Source: Duganella sp. Root336D2 (GTDB taxonomy: Bacteria; Pseudomonadota; Gammaproteobacteria; Burkholderiales; Burkholderiaceae_D). From it: 64,000 nucleotides of DNA. Made by a program: the position numbers and the translations under genes. Positions 41,356 through 48,617 of this stretch are shown here, in pieces. The notes beneath the pieces are model-generated. The model was not told where the DNA came from and did no database searches. It worked only from the letters and a program-made list of their open reading frames with translations. Position 1 is the stretch's first letter. Every line of letters starts with the position of its first letter. Location of the stretch: positions 24,886 through 88,885 of the forward strand of contig NZ_LMDB01000008.1 in assembly GCF_001425005.1 (NCBI RefSeq), written 5' to 3'.

Positions 41356-42852
41356 ATGGAGCCACGCTTGGACTACTCGCTGCTGATTTCGAACTTCACC
41401 GCCAGCCATGGCGAGCATGGCTGGCCGCGCCAGCGCCTGCTGCATGAATGCCTGCGCGCGGCCATCCGCGATGGCACGCTGGCGCCGGGCACGCGCCTAG
41501 TTGCCACGCGCGCCCTGGCATCCGAGCTGGGCGTGGCGCGCAACACCGTGCTGTATGCGTATGAGCAGCTCACCAGCGAAGGCTATGTGACGACGGACCG
41601 CAGCGGCACCATGGTGGCCGCCGTGGCGCCGGCGCGGCAGCGTGAACCCAGCGTGGTGGTGCCGCACAAAGGCTTGTCGCAACGCGCGCAGAACCTGCGC
41701 CACAGCACCGCATCGGCCGCCAGCGGCACGCCTTTTGTGCCGGGTGTTCCCGACCTGCCCAGTTTCCCGATCGGCCTGTGGCGCCGCCTGCTGGAACGGG
41801 CCTGGCGTTCGCTGCCCACCGAAAAACTGAACTACGGCGACCCGTGCGGCGAACCGGTGCTGCGCGAAGCCATTGCCGACTACCTGCGCGCCTCGCGCGG
41901 CGTGATCTGCGAAGCGGCGCAAGTGTTCATTACCGACGGCAGCCAGAGCAGCCTTGACCTGTGCGGGCGCGCCTGCGCCGACGCCGGCGAAACGCTGTGG
42001 ATGGAAAACCCCGGCTACGGCGGCGCCATGGCCGCCTTCCGCGCCGCCAGCCTGAAACTGGAGCCGATCGACGTCGACGGCGAAGGCATCGCACCGCGCC
42101 CCGAAGACTGGAAACAGCGTCCGCCGCGCCTGATCTATACCACGCCCTCGCACCAATACCCGACCGGCACGGTGCTGTCGCTGGCGCGCCGCATGGCCCT
42201 GATCGACGGTGCGCGCTCCTGCGGCGCGCTGATTATCGAAGACGACTACGACAGCGAATTCCGCCACGACGGCCCGCCGCTGGCATCGATGCAGGGCCTG
42301 CAGCCGGACGCCCCGGTGCTGTACTGCGGCACCTTCAGCAAGACCATGTTCCCCGGCCTGCGCATCGGCTACCTGGTGGTGCCGCCCTGGCTGGTGCAGC
42401 CCTTGGCCACCATGCGCCAGCAATCGGCATCGCGCGGCCGCGCCGCCGACCAGCTTGCGCTGGCCGAATTCCTGCGCAGCGGCCAATTCGCCCTGCACCT
42501 GCGCCGCATGCGCCGCGTTTATCGCGACCGGCGTGATGCCCTGGTGGAGGCGCTCGACAAGCACCTTGGCAATATCGCCAGCGTGCAAGGAGCGTCGGCC
42601 GGCATGCACCTGGCGCTGCGCTGGGACGACCCGCGCCTGTCGGACGTGGAGATCAGCCGCCGCGCCCGCGAGCAGGAAGGCATGATCGCCAATGCCCTCA
42701 GCGTGCACGCCGTCGCCGGCCAGTGCAACTGGCAGGGATTGGCGCTGGGCTATGGCCAGGTGGATCCGGGCAAGGTGGATGGCCTGGTCAAGCGCCTGGC
42801 CGGTGTCATTCATTTAACGGCCTATGAAAATTTTTACCGAAAGTTCAAATAG
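41356..42852 (+). CDS. MocR/PdxR-type GntR-aminotransferase transcriptional regulator
   Basis: A 498-residue protein from ATG 41356. The N-terminal GntR winged helix is at about residues 15-80 (GTRLVATRALASELGVARNT, then VLYAYEQLTSEGY). A fold-type I aminotransferase-like domain follows, with YTTPSHQYPTGTVLSLARR, IEDDYDSEFRHDG and the PLP lysine in YCGTFSKTMFPGLRIGYL. MocR proteins sense PLP or related amines; PdxR activates B6 synthesis, others control transport or GABA use. Divergence from a PNPOx-like flavoprotein gene makes that gene the likely target. The -10 at 41308 supports the start chosen. Confidence 0.9.
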   Translation: MEPRLDYSLLISNFTASHGEHGWPRQRLLHECLRAAIRDGTLAPGTRLVATRALASELGVARNTVLYAYEQLTSEGYVTTDRSGTMVAAVAPARQREPSVVVPHKGLSQRAQNLRHSTASAASGTPFVPGVPDLPSFPIGLWRRLLERAWRSLPTEKLNYGDPCGEPVLREAIADYLRASRGVICEAAQVFITDGSQSSLDLCGRACADAGETLWMENPGYGGAMAAFRAASLKLEPIDVDGEGIAPRPEDWKQRPPRLIYTTPSHQYPTGTVLSLARRMALIDGARSCGALIIEDDYDSEFRHDGPPLASMQGLQPDAPVLYCGTFSKTMFPGLRIGYLVVPPWLVQPLATMRQQSASRGRAADQLALAEFLRSGQFALHLRRMRRVYRDRRDALVEALDKHLGNIASVQGASAGMHLALRWDDPRLSDVEISRRAREQEGMIANALSVHAVAGQCNWQGLALGYGQVDPGKVDGLVKRLAGVIHLTAYENFYRKFK

Positions 42853-42872
42853 TTGATCGAAATCCTGCGCCC

Positions 42873-42925
42873 CTTGTTTTTAGAATGAAGTAAATCTGGC
42901 CTGACCAGATGTAGTCAAAAACAAG
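42873..42925. repeat. Nested inverted repeats upstream of the first Crp-like gene
   Basis: Outer arms CTTGTTTTT (42873-42881) and AAAAACAAG (42917-42925) are perfect complements, and inside them ATCTGG (42894-42899) pairs with CCAGAT (42905-42910) around a 5-base spacer. The inner palindrome ends 34 bases before the start at 42945 and is a plausible operator. The outer repeat could alternatively be the terminator-like end of the MocR transcript. Confidence 0.5.
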
Positions 42926-42944
42926 AAACGTATACTGGGGCGCA

Positions 42945-43568
42945 ATGAATCAACATTTCCTGAAGCTGCGGCAGAATTTCAAAGCCGACATGATGGCGCG
43001 CTATGCCGTCGACGAACAACTGTTTGACGAAACCGGGCGCTGCATCGCGCCGCTGGCGGTGCCGTTCTCGGCCCGCCGTGGCGAGCTGCTGCAACATGTG
43101 GGCCAGTCCGCGCGCGAGGTGTTCTGGCTTACCGGGGGCGTGGCCCGCGTCGGTTATGTCAGCGCAGGCGGCAACGAAGTCACCATGCGTTTTGCCACCG
43201 AGAGCCATATCGCGAACGCCTATGAAGACTTGCTGGAGTTCCGCGGCGAGTTGCCGGCGCGCTCCTTCATCGTGGCCGAGACCTCGGTGCAGGGCTTCCG
43301 TTTCGACTGGGAGCAGATGAGCGTGGCACGCAGCCAGCACCCGGTGCTGACCGCCTACATGACACGCATGCTGGAATTTGCCGTGTGCAGCCAGGCGCGC
43401 CGCTTCGTTACGCACACCGCATCGAGCGCCGAAGAGCGCCTGGCCAATTTCAGGGCGGAGTACCCGAACCTGGAACGCCGGATTTCGCAGAAGGTGCTGG
43501 CGTCCTACCTGCAGATTACGCCGGCCTACCTGTCGCAGCTCATGCGCCGCGAACAGGAAGCAGCGTAG
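42945..43568 (+). CDS. Crp/Fnr family regulator (copy 1)
   Basis: A 207-residue protein with a cupin-like cNMP-binding fold (residues about 20-125, PFSARRGELLQHVGQSAREV then WLTGGVARVGYVSAGGNEVT) and a C-terminal helix-turn-helix (QKVLASYLQITPAYLSQLMR). The canonical cAMP-contact residues are not evident, and the Fe-S cysteines of Fnr are absent, so the effector is unknown. A similar gene lies convergent 3 bases away (43572-44201), and the pair shares RRISQK-LAS-L-ITP-Y-S-L. The inner palindrome upstream may be its binding site. Confidence 0.85.
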   Translation: MNQHFLKLRQNFKADMMARYAVDEQLFDETGRCIAPLAVPFSARRGELLQHVGQSAREVFWLTGGVARVGYVSAGGNEVTMRFATESHIANAYEDLLEFRGELPARSFIVAETSVQGFRFDWEQMSVARSQHPVLTAYMTRMLEFAVCSQARRFVTHTASSAEERLANFRAEYPNLERRISQKVLASYLQITPAYLSQLMRREQEAA

Positions 43569-43571
43569 GGC

Positions 43572-44201
43572 TCAGTGCTCCTGGCGCTCCTGCTCCTGGC
43601 GCAGGAGCGTCGACATGTATTGCGGCGTAATGCCCAGGAAGGAGGCCAGCGATTTCTGTGAAATGCGCTGCTCCAGACCCGGATACTGCTCGCGGAAGGC
43701 GGCCAGCCGGCAGTTGGCCGACGTCATGCTGCGCACCAGGCAGCTTTGCGAATAGCGGCGGATCGAGTGCTCCGACACCTTCAGGTAGTACTCGCGCATC
43801 AGGCTATGCTCTTCGCGCAGGCGGGCCATGGTGGCCCACTCCACGCGGATTGCCGTCACCGGCGTTTCCGCAATGATGAATTCCTGCGCCGGCTGGCCGT
43901 CCTGGGCCGCCAGCAAGTCATGGTGCGAGCCGCAGGAATCGCCCTCCGACGAAAACGCCATCGTCACATCGGTGCCGTCCCTGGTGATCATGCCGCGCCG
44001 TGCCACGCCGCGGTATAGCCAATACGCCACGCTGGCCGGCACGCCGGAGCGCTGCAGGTAGTCGCCTTTGCGGAAATGCACCTCAACCACATGCGGTGCC
44101 AGGATGCGGTTGAACGCATCGAACATTTCACGCGATACGCCGATGCGGCTCATCGAATATTCGCTGAATTCTTCTCGCTGTTTTAGGAATGCTTCGGACA
44201 T
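43572..44201 (-). CDS. Crp/Fnr family regulator (copy 2)
   Basis: A 209-residue paralog of the neighbouring regulator: sensor-like barrel (VEVHFRKGDYLQRSGVPASV, then WLYRGVARRGMITRDGTDVT) and a C-terminal helix-turn-helix (QKSLASFLGITPQYMSTLLR). The start MSEAFLKQREEF at 44201 aligns with the start of copy 1; a longer frame to 44312 exists but would add 37 residues without homology. The gene is tail-to-tail with copy 1, so the two are under separate promoters. A 20-bp palindrome 134 bases upstream is a candidate operator. Confidence 0.83.
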   Translation of the reverse strand: MSEAFLKQREEFSEYSMSRIGVSREMFDAFNRILAPHVVEVHFRKGDYLQRSGVPASVAYWLYRGVARRGMITRDGTDVTMAFSSEGDSCGSHHDLLAAQDGQPAQEFIIAETPVTAIRVEWATMARLREEHSLMREYYLKVSEHSIRRYSQSCLVRSMTSANCRLAAFREQYPGLEQRISQKSLASFLGITPQYMSTLLRQEQERQEH

Positions 44202-44334
44202 TGCGGTAACTCTTGGTCTTTCTGACAATATTGTTTCTTGCCTGAAACCACAGGCCCCGCAATATAAACCACTGGAAGGAGCCCGGCAATCCCGCTTTAC
44301 ATACTGTTGCATGCTGCCGCTTAATTTTAGTAAC

Positions 44335-44354
44335 TAGTTGATAATCTTCAACTA
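44335..44354 (-). promoter_or_regulatory. 20-bp palindrome upstream of the second Crp-like gene
   Basis: TAGTTGATAATCTTCAACTA has perfect 7-bp arms around a 6-base spacer. It also matches the FNR-type TTGAT-N4-ATCAA pattern at nine of ten positions (44338-44351). It sits between the spermidine-synthase-like gene and the regulator start and could serve autoregulation. The palindrome is seen; the binding protein is inferred. Confidence 0.45.
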
Positions 44355-44387
44355 TTTAAACAAAACGAAGCGGCGCATGTAGCTATA

Positions 44388-45143
44388 CTACGCGCTGGCC
44401 ATCCAGTCGCGCATGCCGTCGACCCACGGCCTGGCATTCAGATTCAACGATTTCCTGATCTGGGTGGCACGCTCGTACAGCACCGAAAAATCAATCGAAG
44501 GGGAGCGCTTGAAGGCGATCACCACGATGTTGGCGTCGTGGACTTCGGGCAGCCACACCACGGCATCGAACACCAGTTCCATGTGCTGCAGGTTCTTGTC
44601 GTAATTGTCGAAATCGCCAAACACATTGGTGGTCATGATGCCGTCCGGGCCCAGGCAGTCGAAGCAAGCCTGGTAGAACTCCGGCGTGTCGAGCACCGGG
44701 CCGCGCGCCTCCTCGTCGTACAGGTCGACCTGCAGCACGTCCACCGTGCCGTGGTTGCGCGGGTCGAGCACGAAATCCAGCGCATTCATCTGGCGCACTG
44801 CAAGCCGCTCGTCGTTCGGCGGCAGGCCGAACTTCTCTTCGCATATTGCAATCACGTTCGGATTGAGTTCGATGGCGGTCACGCGCGCCTTGGGAAACTG
44901 GCGGTAGCTGAACTTGGTCAAGGCCGCGCTGCCCAGGCCGAGCTGGACAATGTGACGGGGCGAAGGCAGGAACAGTGTCCATATCATCATCATGCGCACG
45001 TATTCAAGCTCGATCATGTCGGGCTTGGACAGGCGCATTGCGCCTTGCACCCAGGAAGTACCCAGGTGCAGTGAACGGACACCTTCGAATTCGGTGATGG
45101 TGGCGGGAGGAAAACCAGGCTGGTCAAATCTGCGGGAAGTCAT
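44388..45143 (-). CDS. Spermidine-synthase-like methyltransferase-fold protein
   Basis: A 251-residue protein of the polyamine aminopropyltransferase fold. Motif I is IVQLGLGSAALTKFSYRQFP and the acidic ligand strand is VTAIELNPNVIAICEEKFGL, followed by LQVDLYDEEARGPVL. The substrate-gate residues and N-terminal YQ motif of true SpeE enzymes are not evident, so a real spermidine synthase role is doubtful. Many Burkholderiales carry such proteins of unknown role. The start MTSRRFDQPGF at 45143 is chosen over an upstream frame; it follows the PEP-CTERM stop by 25 bases and is probably cotranscribed. Confidence 0.8.
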   Translation of the reverse strand: MTSRRFDQPGFPPATITEFEGVRSLHLGTSWVQGAMRLSKPDMIELEYVRMMMIWTLFLPSPRHIVQLGLGSAALTKFSYRQFPKARVTAIELNPNVIAICEEKFGLPPNDERLAVRQMNALDFVLDPRNHGTVDVLQVDLYDEEARGPVLDTPEFYQACFDCLGPDGIMTTNVFGDFDNYDKNLQHMELVFDAVVWLPEVHDANIVVIAFKRSPSIDFSVLYERATQIRKSLNLNARPWVDGMRDWMASA

Positions 45144-45168
45144 GGCCGACAGTTTACCAGCCCGGCGC

Positions 45169-45681
45169 TCACGCCTCCTGGCGGCGCTTGAGGGCCGCCG
45201 CACCGGCCACCCCCAGTCCCGCCAGCAGCAGCGCATAGCCGCCCGGCTCGGGCACCGCGCTGATGTTCAGCGTGCCCGAGTAGCTGGCCGAGGCGGGCGT
45301 GAAGCCGGTATCTTCAAAATCCACATAGCCGAAGACCGTCAGTGCCAGCGGCCCCGTGATCACCGTCGGCAGCAGGAAGCCGTATTCGAACAGGCCGGGG
45401 CCGCTCAGGGACAGCTCCTGGCCATTGATGTAGGCTGCGCTGAAAGTCACGTCGGTTGACGGGCTGAAGCCCAGCGTCACCAGGCTGGCGTCGACGGAAT
45501 AGGTGCCGGCGCTGGGCGAAAAGTTGAAGGTATCGGAGAAGGCTCCCTTCTCCAGGTGGGTCACGCCGAAAGCGGCGGAAAGTTCGGCGGCGCTGCCGCC
45601 GAGGTTGACATTGGTGACGACGTTGTCCGCCTGCACCGACGTGGCGGCGAATGCAAGCAGCAAAGCCATGGCTGTCTTCAT
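45169..45681 (-). CDS. FxDxF-type PEP-CTERM surface protein
   Basis: A 170-residue secreted protein. The signal peptide is MKTAMALLLAFAATSVQA, and the C-terminus has the PEP-CTERM sorting signal VPEPGGYALLLAGLGVAGAA followed by LKRRQEA. The mature part contains FSDTFNF (the FxDxF motif), which places it in the FxDxF PEP-CTERM family. These proteins are processed by an exosortase and are linked to exopolysaccharide. An AGGAG site 6-7 bases before ATG 45681 fixes the start. A perfect FNR-type box lies 70 bases upstream. It follows the histidine kinase gene on the same strand but probably has its own promoter. Confidence 0.9.
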   Translation of the reverse strand: MKTAMALLLAFAATSVQADNVVTNVNLGGSAAELSAAFGVTHLEKGAFSDTFNFSPSAGTYSVDASLVTLGFSPSTDVTFSAAYINGQELSLSGPGLFEYGFLLPTVITGPLALTVFGYVDFEDTGFTPASASYSGTLNISAVPEPGGYALLLAGLGVAGAAALKRRQEA

Positions 45682-45750
45682 GGTGTTCTCCTGGAAGCGC
45701 AGGCGAAGCGCCTGCACATTCCAAGGTAGGCCGCACAATTGAGCTGCTGT

Positions 45751-45764
45751 TTGATCTGGATCAA
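45751..45764 (-). promoter_or_regulatory. Perfect FNR/ANR-type box before the PEP-CTERM gene
   Basis: TTGATCTGGATCAA matches the TTGAT-N4-ATCAA consensus at all ten defined positions. It overlaps the histidine kinase stop codon. For a class II site centred at -41.5 the transcript would start near 45716, with a weak -10 TACCTT at 45723-45728 in the right place and a leader of about 35 bases. The box is seen; oxygen control of the gene is inferred. Confidence 0.65.
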
Positions 45765-47065
45765 ATGGGCAAGATGATTGCCACCGCAAGTCCGCCGCCT
45801 TCGCGGTTGGCCAATGCGATGCGCCCGCCATGGGCTTCGGCGATTTCGCGCGCCAGGGCCAGGCCGAGGCCGGTGCCGCTGCGCTTGGTGGAATAGAACG
45901 GCACCAGGGCGTTGGCCAGCACCGCCTCGCTCATGCCGGGGCCGCGGTCCTGCACTTCGATGCGCAGCACGCCCTGCTGGCGGCGCAGTTCGAGGCCGAC
46001 GTCCCGCGGCTGCGAACCGGACTCATGGGCGTTCTTCAGCAGGTTGAGCAGGGCCTGCTCCATCTGCGCGGCATCGAAGGCATGCGGCTCGGCCGGCACT
46101 TCGCCGTGTAGCGTGAACTGCACCTGGTCCGACAGGGCGGCCAGCAAAGCGCCCCAGTTCTGCGGCTCAAGGCGCGGCGAGGGCAGCTTGGCAAAGCGCG
46201 CGTAGCCGAGGATGAAGCTTTCCAGGTGGCGCGTGCGCTCCTCGATGGTGGCCAGGATCTGCGGCAGGCGCTCGGTCTGGCCGCGCCGCACCAGCTCGCT
46301 GCCCGAGTGGGCCAGCGAGGTCAATGGCGCCAGCGAGTTGTTCAATTCGTGGCTGATCACGCGGATCACTTTTTTCCAGGTCTGCACTTCCTGGCGGCGC
46401 AATTCTTGCGTCATCTGGCGCAGCAACAGGAGTTCGTGCGGACGGCCATTCAGGCTGAAGCTGCGGCGCGCCAGGTGGAAGACTTCCTCCTCCTCGCCAT
46501 CGCCGATGGTGAACAAGCCATCGCCGCCCCGGCCCACCGCATCGCGCAAGGCGGGCTGGACGCGCGCCAGCAATTGAGCCAGGCGCAGGCCCTCCAGCTT
46601 GCGGCCCTCGTTGACCAGCTGGCGCGCGGCCAGGTTGCCGAAGACGATGGCGTCGTTGTCCGTGACCAGCAGCATGGCCACGGGCGTATGCTGGACCATG
46701 GTGTCGAGCAGCAGCTCGCGCTGCACCAGGCCAAGGCGCTGTTCGCGCAGTACCTGGCCCAGCTCGTTGTGGGCGGCCACCAGGTCGCTCAATTCATCGT
46801 TCTGCGGCCAATGCAGGCTGAAGGAAAAATCGCCGTCGCGGTAGCTGGTGACCGTGCCGGTCAGCGCACGGTACAGCGAAAGCTGGCGCTGCAGCTGGGC
46901 GCGGATGGTGATCACCGCCAGTGGAACCAGGCACAGCAGCGAAATGCCGACCACGATGGTCGGATGTTTCGGCAGCAGCTGGTCCAGCCCCAGCGCAATC
47001 AGGATCCCCGTCGCCGTCAGCGTTCCCACCAGGGCCGACCACAGTGTCAGAAGTGAAAGCCGCAT
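45761..47065 (-). CDS. Sensor histidine kinase (NtrY-like)
   Basis: A 434-residue membrane kinase from ATG 47065; a GTG at 47092 lies inside a repeat and is less likely. Two hydrophobic helices near the N-terminus (LLTLWSALVGTLTATGILIA and TIVVGISLLCLVPLAVITIR) are followed by a HAMP-like stretch, a PAS-like domain, and the kinase core. His239 is in RVISHELNNSLAPL, the N box in LLNLLKNAHES, G1 in DRGPGMS and G2 in GTGLGLALA. The HELNN form is typical of NtrY-type kinases that pair with sigma-54 regulators, and the next gene upstream is one. No large periplasmic sensor domain is present. Confidence 0.92.
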   Translation of the reverse strand: MRLSLLTLWSALVGTLTATGILIALGLDQLLPKHPTIVVGISLLCLVPLAVITIRAQLQRQLSLYRALTGTVTSYRDGDFSFSLHWPQNDELSDLVAAHNELGQVLREQRLGLVQRELLLDTMVQHTPVAMLLVTDNDAIVFGNLAARQLVNEGRKLEGLRLAQLLARVQPALRDAVGRGGDGLFTIGDGEEEEVFHLARRSFSLNGRPHELLLLRQMTQELRRQEVQTWKKVIRVISHELNNSLAPLTSLAHSGSELVRRGQTERLPQILATIEERTRHLESFILGYARFAKLPSPRLEPQNWGALLAALSDQVQFTLHGEVPAEPHAFDAAQMEQALLNLLKNAHESGSQPRDVGLELRRQQGVLRIEVQDRGPGMSEAVLANALVPFYSTKRSGTGLGLALAREIAEAHGGRIALANREGGGLAVAIILPI

Positions 47066-47084
47066 CAAGCTATGCCGCTGGGCT

Positions 47085-47186
47085 CGTGTCACACCATGGG
47101 GTCACACCCCAAGTGTGACACGGCCTCGTGTGTGAGACTGCTGGGTCCGTGTCACGTTTGGGGTGTGACCCCAAGGTGTGACACGG
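47085..47186. repeat. Pair of inverted repeat elements between regulator and kinase genes
   Basis: Two about 39-bp copies lie in opposite directions at 47085-47123 and 47147-47186, each holding CGTGTCAC, GGGGTCACACCCC and GTGACACGG. Each copy is itself nearly palindromic (GTGTCACACC against GGTGTGACAC), so the whole could fold into a cruciform or long RNA hairpin. It interrupts the presumed operon of response regulator and histidine kinase, and overlaps a possible GTG start of the kinase. Confidence 0.85.
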
Positions 47187-47209
47187 ACTGGGCCGTTGTG
47201 GTGGGCGGG

Positions 47210-48568
47210 TCATGGGCGGGCGATGCCGAGGCGTTCCATGCGGCGGTAGAGGGCTTGGCGGGAGAGGCCGAGCTCGGCTGCGGCTTGGGCCACGACGCCG
47301 CTGGAGCGCTGCAGGGCGCTGACGATGGCGTCGCGGTCGGGTTCCTGCTCGGCCCCGGCGGCGCTCGTGGCGTGGCCGTTCATCGTGCTGGCGGCGGGCA
47401 GGCCGAGGTCGGGTACGGTGATGGTCTCGCCTTGCGCCAGCAGGCTGGCGCGTGCCATCACGTTCTTCAGCTCGCGCACATTGCCGGGCCAGCCGTGCGC
47501 CAGCAGGGCGGCTTCGGCGTCGGCGCGCAAGTGGCGTTCCTTGCCGAGGAAGTGGCGCGCCAGCGGCAGGATGTCGCCGGGACGTTCGGCCAGCGGCGGC
47601 AGGCGCAGCTCGATCACGTTCAGGCGGTAGTACAGGTCTTCGCGGAAGGTGCCGGCGCGGATCATGGCGGGCAGGTCGGCATTGGTGGCGCTCACCACGC
47701 GTACCTGCACCTGGCGTTCGCGATTGGAGCCGAGCCGTTCGAAGCGGCCGGTTTCCAGCACGCGCAAGAGTTTCATCTGGCCCGCCAGCGGCAGGTTGCC
47801 GATTTCGTCGAGGAACAGGGTGCCGCCGTCGGCGGCTTCGAACTTGCCTTCGCGCGCTTTGGAGGCGCCGGTGTAGGCGCCGGCGTCGGCGCCGAACAAT
47901 TCGGCTTCAATCAGTTCGGCCGGCAGGGCGCCGCAGTTGAGCACCACGAACGGCCCTTCGCGCACCGAAGAATTGGCCTGGATGATGTCGGCGATGCGTT
48001 CCTTGCCGGTGCCGTTGGGACCGGTGATCAGCACCGGCACGTCGGCGCGGGCGACCTGGCAGGCGAGCGCGATCACGCGTTCGGTGGCGGGATCGTTCCA
48101 CACCATATGGCGCAGGTTGTAGCGCTCCAGTTCGCGCCGCTGGCGCAGTTCGTCGCTGCGGTGCTGGTTCAGGGCGCGGTTGGCCTGGCCCAGTTCCAGG
48201 AGGTTGCGCACGGTGGCGATCAGGCGCTTGTCGTCCCACGGCTTGGACAGGTAGTCGGCGGCGCCAGCCTTGATCAGGTCGACTGCGGCGTCAAGGTGGG
48301 TCCAGGCAGTCAGCAGGATGACGGGCAGGTCGGGGTGGTGCTTGCGGATGGCGCGGAACAGTTCCACGCCTTCGGCACCGGAGGTGGTGTCGGCGCTGAA
48401 GTTCATGTCCTGCACCACCAGGTCGATGCTGGCGCTGCGCTGGCCGAGCAGGGCAAGGCCTTCTGCGGGCGAGGCGGCGTGCAGCGATTCGATATCGTGC
48501 AGCGAGAACAGGACTTCGAGGGCGACCGCGACCGCGGTGTTGTCGTCGATGATCAGTACGGTTGGCAT
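47210..48568 (-). CDS. Sigma-54 dependent response regulator
   Basis: A 452-residue NtrC-type regulator from ATG 48568. The receiver domain (residues about 1-120) has the Asp pair in VLIIDDN and the phospho-acceptor in VVQDMNF, with the conserved LLTAW and YLSKPW. The AAA+ domain has Walker A GPNGTGKE, the sigma-54 contact loop as GAYTGA (rather than GAFTGA), and Walker B TLFLDEIGNL. A Fis-type helix-turn-helix is at the C-terminus (AAAELGLSRQALYRRMERLG). It sits between its kinase and an efflux operon on the same strand, and a -24/-12 promoter lies before that operon. Confidence 0.94.
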   Translation of the reverse strand: MPTVLIIDDNTAVAVALEVLFSLHDIESLHAASPAEGLALLGQRSASIDLVVQDMNFSADTTSGAEGVELFRAIRKHHPDLPVILLTAWTHLDAAVDLIKAGAADYLSKPWDDKRLIATVRNLLELGQANRALNQHRSDELRQRRELERYNLRHMVWNDPATERVIALACQVARADVPVLITGPNGTGKERIADIIQANSSVREGPFVVLNCGALPAELIEAELFGADAGAYTGASKAREGKFEAADGGTLFLDEIGNLPLAGQMKLLRVLETGRFERLGSNRERQVQVRVVSATNADLPAMIRAGTFREDLYYRLNVIELRLPPLAERPGDILPLARHFLGKERHLRADAEAALLAHGWPGNVRELKNVMARASLLAQGETITVPDLGLPAASTMNGHATSAAGAEQEPDRDAIVSALQRSSGVVAQAAAELGLSRQALYRRMERLGIARP

Positions 48569-48584
48569 GTCAGGAGAATAACAT

Positions 48585-48606
48585 GGCCCGGCCAAATGGC
48601 CAGGCC
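48585..48606 (-). other. Hairpin between permease and regulator genes
   Basis: On the reverse strand GGCCTGGCC and GGCCGGGCC pair (one G-U) around ATTT, 12 bases after the permease stop. Only TTATT follows, so termination would be weak; it may reduce read-through into the regulator. Confidence 0.5.
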
Positions 48607-48617
48607 ATAAGGGAACA

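Noticed and set aside
44388..45143. Annotation as a true spermidine synthase
   Set aside because: The nucleotide-binding fold is present but the substrate-gate residues and N-terminal motif of SpeE are not evident, and no polyamine genes are adjacent.
45751..45764. Assignment of the FNR-type box to one of the nearby Crp/Fnr-like proteins
   Set aside because: Their recognition helices (ITPAYLSQL, ITPQYMSTL) differ from Fnr and they lack the iron-sulfur cysteines.
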